Positions 59,700 to 64,000 of a stretch of 64,000 nt of DNA are shown here, in pieces. The stretch is from assembly GCA_023053575.1 (NCBI GenBank), contig JAKZAP010000009.1:23934032-23998031 (forward strand), read 5' to 3'. Origin of the DNA: Branchinecta lynchi. Taxonomy: Eukaryota; Arthropoda; Branchiopoda; Anostraca; Branchinectidae. Position 1 is the stretch's first letter; every line of letters begins with the position of its first letter. A program made the translations under genes and the position numbers. Below the pieces are notes generated by a model. The model worked only from the letters and a program-made list of their open reading frames with translations, was not told the DNA's origin and made no database searches.

Positions 59700-61990
59700 C
59701 TTTTTTATGGCACTTGAGCTTACTCAAGTGCCATATAGCGATTGTAATTTCTGTCCGTCAGTCGGTCTGTCGGTCCCGGTTTTGCTAGTTAGGGCACTTC
59801 CAGATAAGCTAGGACGATGAAACTTGGCAGGCATATCAGGAACTGGACCAGATTAAATAAGAAATTGTCGCTTCCTCGATCCGACCATCTGGAGGGGAGT
59901 GGAGGGAGGGGGAATCCGGAAAAATAGGAAAAATGAGATATTTTTAGCTTACGAACGGGTGGTCGGATCTTAATGAAACTTGATATATGGAAGGACTTCG
60001 TGTCTCAGACCCTCCATTTTAAATCCAGACCGGATCCGGTGACACTGGGGGGAGTTGGAGGGGGAAACCGGAAATCTCGGAAAACACTTAGAGTGGAGGG
60101 ATCCGGATGAAACTTGGTGGAAAGTACAAGCAAAGGTCCTAGATGCGTGACTGATATGACCGGAACGGATCCGCTCACTTTGGGGAGTTGGGGGGGGGGA
60201 GAAGTCCGAATTTGTAGTGATCCCGCGAGTTCCGTGCTTCCTGATGTTCTGGGACGATGGAAATTGACAGGCATGTCTGGGACCCGACCAGATTAAATAA
60301 GAAATCGTCAATTCCCCGATTCGACCATCCTGGGGGGGAGTGGAGGGAGGGTGAAGCCAAAATTTTAGGTATTTTTAGCTTGCGAACGGGTGATCGGATC
60401 TTGATGAAAATTGATATTTAGGATGACCTCGTGTCTCAGACATCTCACTTTAAATCCGGGCCGGATCCGATGACACTGGGGGGAGTTGGAGGAGGGAACC
60501 GGAAATTTTGAGAAACGCTTAAAGTGGAGGGATCGGGATGAAACTTGGTGGGAAAAACAAGCACAGGCCCTAGACACGTCATTGACATAACCGGGCCGGA
60601 TCAGGGCACTGTGGGGAGTTGGGGTGGGATTCCAGATTTCTAGCGATCCCGCGAGTTCGGCATACTTCCTGATGTCCTAGGGCGATAAAACTTGGCAGGT
60701 GTGTCAGGGATCCGAACAGATTGACTTGAGAACAGCCGTTTCCCCAACCCGACCATCGTGGGGGAAGTGGGTGGATGGGGAGTCCGGAATATAGTGGCGT
60801 GCATAACTTTTGAACGGGTGATCGGATTTGAATGAAACTTGTCTGGTGAGCTATCGCCTCGGACGTTCAGTGTCACGTCCGGGTCGGGTCCGATACCTGT
60901 GGGGATGGGGGGGGGTAAAACTCAAGAAACTCTAAAAGCAGAGGGATTGGGACGAAACTTAATGGATGGAACAAGCATTAGGCCTAGGTGAAATTGACGG
61001 AGCCAGATGGTTTCGGGGCTCTGTGGGGGGAGTTGGAGGGGGTTTCCTGGAATTCCGGTAGTCGTGAGTTAGAATAGTTCCAGATGTAAAACGACAACGA
61101 AACTTTGCAGGCATATTAGCGACCCGAATTATCTTGACTCAAGAACCTGACACAACATACCCCTGGAAACTTCCGTTCCTAGATCCGAGCATTTTTTGGG
61201 GAGCACGAGAAGAGGAATATGGAAATTGACTTCTATAAATTGCGAACGAGTGGTCTGATTCGAGTGAAACTTCATGGGTGATACGAATCGATGGCCTTGA
61301 CATGTAAAACATGCGTTCGAACCATATGCGACCACGATTAGGGGAATTGGGGGTGGGGGGACTTTTGACATGCACAAAAACTAAACGGATGGACCGAATG
61401 AGATGCAAATTCGACGGTGCCGAGTTTATGCGGCCTAGATTTGTTAGTTGGCGTCCGGGCCGGATTCGGCCAAGGTAGGGGGGGGGGTACTCGAAACTTG
61501 CAGATAGGCTATGCTCCAATTTCAGTACAACTTGATGGACAGGAACAGGGAATTAAGAGATTGGGCCCGAACCGGCTCCGACAACGTTGGTGGGAGGGGG
61601 GGGGGGTGTACCGGAACTTTCCAAAAATGCTCAGATTCGAGTGAAACTTGATAGATGGTATAAACGAAGATGCTTTAGGTGGTTGATTTTTTTTATTCCG
61701 AACCAGATTCGGCCACGGTAGGTGGAGATAGAGTGAGTACCGGAAATCGTGTAGCACGTCTAGGGATCAAACAAATGGATTTATTGGGATGAAAGTTTGA
61801 ACAGTCATGTGCATTTGCTACAGACAATCGAGACGATGCCGTAACTGCTCAGAAATGAGTGAAACTAAATATCCTATTTCTATTTCCGAACCGCATTTTT
61901 GGATGGCGGGTGTATTTTGTGACGTTCTCATCTACTTTCTTGTACAGCCTACTCGTACAAGTGCCATATCAGCTCGTAGCTCTTGTTTCA
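59700..61990 (-). mobile_element. Family B element, reverse copy
   Basis: Reverse complement of large parts of 56128-59478, lacking the 630-bp duplication. Its 3' end (TATGGCACTTGAGCTTACTC with hairpin) faces that of the other copy, and its 5' end lies at 61976-61990. The matching empty site is at about 52600: the text on both sides (CTAAAATT and AAAAAAGAACTTCAGC) is joined there. This shows family B is, or was, mobile. Confidence 0.8.
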
Positions 61991-62442
61991 AATTTTAGCC
62001 CTAGAAACTGCAAAAAAAACACACAAACTAATTTCTCCTCTTTAGTACATTTAAAAAAAAACAAAAAAAAACTCGGGAACTGTACTTTTATTTGTTGACT
62101 TTAAGATACCAGGGAAGAGACCAGCATCAGCCAATCCAACTATAACCAGTCAAGGAAGCTGAATCACTGTCTGTGATTCAAGTTCACAACTGATCGTGCC
62201 CCAAATACTTCCGTGAGCGCTGTAAGCAAGATGTTGGAATGTCTAGCGGCCTAAGACCCTGCTGGCAAAATATGTCTTTCTGAAGAAACCCTAGCCCACT
62301 TGCATGACAACAACAAAAAAACTAGGCCCCAGATAAAGAAAAAATGACCAGTTGTTGAACAAAAAACAGATGTGCCAGGTATAAAAGACGTCCATCAATT
62401 TTAAAGAGCAACATTGTCTGTTCAGACAGCCTCTAGAGAATA
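61991..62442 (+). promoter_or_regulatory. LPMO gene 2 upstream region and core promoter
   Basis: The TATA box TATAAAAG is at 62380-62387, 56 bp before the ATG, followed by GACGTCCATCAATTTT and the CAACATTGTCTG leader. All of this is conserved with gene 1. About 300 bp further upstream is shared with the relic at 52128-52600. No MITE interrupts this copy; a family B element borders it at 61990. Confidence 0.82.
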
Positions 62443-62604
62443 ATGATTGCGATTTGTGTTTTTCTAGTGGGAATGTGCCTTCTGAGAGATTCAGAGGGAC
62501 ATGGAATAATGGAGGAACCGCCAGCACGGAATACCCTCTGGCGGACCGACAGCACTGCTGTTATTAACTATACAGACAACGAATTGAACTGCGGTGGATT
62601 TTCG
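62443..62604 (+). CDS. AA15 LPMO paralogue, exon 1 (partial gene)
   Basis: The ATG at 62443 opens 54 codons to a GTAAGT donor in phase 0, the same length and phase as gene 1 exon 1. The signal peptide is MIAICVFLVGMCLLRDSEG. The mature start HGIMEEPPARNTLWR keeps the copper-binding His, and the exon ends NYTDNELNCGGFS, closer to the usual AA15 NCGGFS than gene 1. The remaining exons are not recognisable in the last 1.4 kb and presumably lie beyond the window. The two genes point away from each other. Confidence 0.9.
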
Positions 62605-64000
62605 GTAAGTGAACAATAGTTTCAGCAATGCAAAAACCTACAAACGCTAGGTTTTGTTGAAAATATTCGGAATTACGTTTTTGCATGATATCACGCCTCC
62701 ACGACAACTCCACTTCAGAAAAGACCCCCCAAAAAGCCAAAAGATATATCAGACGGATATTTATAAACGATTATCAGTGGGTGTTCTTGGAGCTGCAGCC
62801 ATCACTTTATTGATGGCTGAAAATCTTCGCTAAATCCACCGTTTCTGATTCTGTATGCCATATTTTTTTTTTAAATCTTGCTTGATAGTGAGTACTCCCT
62901 GTCAACTCGTAACGTTTTCAATCTTATATTTTATCCACTAACTGCTCAGAGCTGAGTAAGGGCGAATAGAGACTGCACCACCCAACGAAAACAGAAAGGG
63001 GCGTTAAATACAGTTTAACATGAGACAACATTGGGACTAAAGTTTTGGGGTTTGGTAATGAACCTGAACCTGTAAATAGCTGGAAACATTAATTGAATTT
63101 CTCTTGTTTGTATAATCTCATTTTTGTAGAGAAAATCAGAAATGAGAGCATGACGGCTTCAAATCTTGTATCCTATTGGTTGGTTATGACACGTCGCGCA
63201 AAAAACAACCAATAGGAAGCAAGATTCGTTTTTCGTGGAGTGTTCCTTGGAATAAGACACTCTTGACAGCGCTGTTGCAGCTTTCAGCTTTCGGTTTTCG
63301 GTATTTCACCGTTTTTCGTGGAGCTTAACTCGTGAACCAGTGCAGGTATAAAGCTCAAACTTGGTACACTTGTGGGTATTGGGGTCTAATTGTGCCTTCT
63401 GAGGGTCCCACTCCCAACACCCACCCGGTTCAGGGGCAAATGGGATCAGATTGCCCAGTGAATAATGTTCATTATTTGACCAGAGCTGGACATGGGTCGT
63501 GACTTGTGCTTGTAGATCTAAGGCTGGGAAATTATTTTTAAAGTTGCAGCTGGCCCACCCACCCAGTTCATCGGCAACTGGGTCCAGATTGTCCAGGAGT
63601 ATAAAGTTCGTTACCCGTGACAGAAATCAACAGGTTTCAAGTTGAAACTTGCCCATTTCTTGATCTTTTTAGATTGAATAACTGGAGATAGGGCGATGGA
63701 ATTCGATGTGGGTTGGGAATATGAAAGATAGATAGATACTTATTTTTATTAATAAGCACAATTTAACTCTTTACTATTGACATCTACTGCACTAATGGAA
63801 AAACCTCCGTTTTTTCTGGCGTGATAGTAGTAAAGGTTAACCATTTTCTAAACACACCAATAAACAACATAATAAATAACTAATAAAAAAAGAAAAAAAG
63901 AAAAAAAAGGAAAATATATGTGAAGTTTCACCCTCCCAGCCTCCACGCTCATGGGCAAGTGGGCCCAAATTGACCTTTAGTTCAGTTTTTGACCCGTGAC
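62605..64000. other. Intron 1 of LPMO gene 2 (presumed), repeats only
   Basis: No second exon is recognisable. From about 63340 there are diverged tandem units built around CCCACCCGGTTCAGGGGCAA, GATTGCCCAG and GACCCGTGAC, recurring near 63560 and 63945. A GATA/TAGA microsatellite lies near 63726 and an A-rich tract near 63885-63915. Confidence 0.5.

Noticed and set aside
56348..61757. Many open frames of 60-158 codons on both strands
   Set aside because: They recur between repeat modules of family B, mirror each other on the two arms and are Pro/Ser-rich because of pyrimidine runs; a compositional artefact.

Overview
The window is nuclear DNA of a metazoan, most likely a marine invertebrate; I cannot name the species. 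The evidence is spliced host exons with GT-AG boundaries and signature domains (sushi/CCP, AA15 lytic polysaccharide monooxygenase, CBM14), a tRNA-like gene with a Pol III terminator, an 18S rRNA fragment, non-LTR retrotransposons, a Maverick/Polinton, and very dense non-autonomous repeats. A 100-base N block at 6822-6921 shows it is a scaffold.

Layout. 1-6720: repeats, a tRNA-Thr-like gene (minus), a long-TIR element with a 9-bp target duplication (2169-2961), and two exons of a minus-strand type II membrane protein with a sushi domain (6564-6720, 4845-5026). 7667-21461: a complete-ended Polinton of 13,783 bp (7673-21455) with a 6-bp duplication CATGTC, inserted in an older repeat (family B). 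24875-41784: a five-exon minus-strand gene whose conceptual product of 335 aa is secreted: signal peptide, AA15 LPMO with an N-terminal histidine, Thr-rich linker, CBM14 chitin-binding domain. Its introns and upstream region hold about ten copies of one repeat family (A) and several MITEs. 48261-51838: a non-LTR retrotransposon with an open 1005-aa endonuclease-RT frame, nested in a long-TIR element. 52127-52600: a relic of the LPMO upstream region. 54100-55200: satellite-like DNA. 56128-61990: two family B elements tail to tail, making a giant inverted repeat. 62443-62604: first exon of a second LPMO paralogue on the plus strand.

The Polinton encodes a protein-primed family B DNA polymerase (three exons, one apparent GC-AG intron), a packaging ATPase, a chromodomain integrase, a penton-like minor capsid protein, a small basic core-like protein, a double-jelly-roll-type major capsid protein, an adenain-like protease, five proteins I cannot assign firmly, and two paralogous zinc-ribbon proteins on the opposite strand. 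The element is defective. The polymerase palm has been replaced by an inverted copy of about 210 bp of the element's own zinc-ribbon gene, and a small ORF is frameshifted at an A11 run.

The most interesting points are that self-derived disruption of POLB, the zinc-ribbon pair, and the LPMO locus: two divergent paralogues, a third relic promoter, and promoter MITEs whose insertion sites can be read exactly from the paralogous sequence.
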